Assembly: GCA_945871755.1 (NCBI GenBank) | Contig: CAMBWV010000087.1 | Coordinates: forward strand, 1 to 5,592 | Reading direction: 5' to 3' | Source: an uncultured Bacteroidales bacterium | Lineage (GTDB): Bacteria; Bacteroidota; Bacteroidia; Bacteroidales; Bacteroidaceae | Length of the DNA: 5,592 nucleotides | In this document: piece after piece, positions 5,484-5,592 of the stretch | Position numbering within the stretch: the stretch's first letter is position 1 | Layout: each line of letters opens with the position of its first letter | Made by a program: the position numbers and the translations under genes | The notes under the pieces: model-generated | The model's input: the letters and a program-made list of their open reading frames with translations, nothing else | Database searches by the model: none | Told to the model about the DNA's origin: nothing

Positions 5484-5592
5484 CATTGGTATTCAATACA
5501 TTATATATATAGGTAGGTTCTATAAATTAGTTTCATTGGAATCTTATTTTATAAATTGACTTGGATGTCTTTCCGCCTCTCGCACCGTATCT
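5484..5592. other. AT-rich right flank, no gene seen
   Basis: This stretch contains runs of alternating A and T (around 5500-5510) and no open frame, RNA gene or promoter pair that I can support. It may hold the transposase promoter or the original upstream region of thrA before the element inserted. Confidence 0.35.

Noticed and set aside
4769..5507. ATTATATA on both sides of the transposase element as a target-site duplication
   Set aside because: It is low-complexity AT sequence, lies 17-23 bases from the right and left element ends, and IS200-like enzymes do not generate such duplications.

Overview
The window looks like chromosomal DNA from a Bacteroidota member, probably Bacteroidales (Prevotella, Bacteroides or Porphyromonas-like). 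Three things suggest this: promoter-like pairs of the Bacteroidota type (TTG, about 20 bases, TAnnTTTG), start codons preceded by A-rich stretches instead of Shine-Dalgarno sequences, and a LuxR-type regulator with a multi-membrane-span N-terminus. The species cannot be named from the sequence.

There are three confident protein genes, all on the minus strand. From right to left they are a small HUH/Y1 transposase of the REP-associated (RAYT) type (4916-5371), the threonine-pathway enzyme aspartokinase/homoserine dehydrogenase ThrA (2324-4768), and a membrane-anchored LuxR-family regulator (647-1672). They do not look like a functional operon. ThrA is a GC-rich core metabolic gene. The transposase is AT-rich and sits inside a 685-bp element (4799-5483) whose ends are inverted copies of a compound palindrome cassette. 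Its inner end lies only 30 bases from the thrA start codon.

The non-coding parts carry much structure. Between the regulator and thrA there is a promoter-like pair and, about 180 bases further on, a textbook Rho-independent terminator on the plus strand. Together they predict an independent structured small RNA (about 1891-2070) that matches no family I recognise. After it come 21-bp tandem repeats nested in a multi-layer inverted repeat (2073-2257), and then a long hairpin (2267-2322) that starts one base past the thrA stop codon. The left end (1-646) contains no convincing gene but holds a 12-bp hairpin (98-131) and a 101-bp near-perfect palindrome (426-526) that share a GGAGTAC core.

The strongest candidates for something undescribed are the RAYT with its paired repeat cassettes, the predicted small RNA, and the palindromes of unknown family. 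All are predictions from sequence reading alone.
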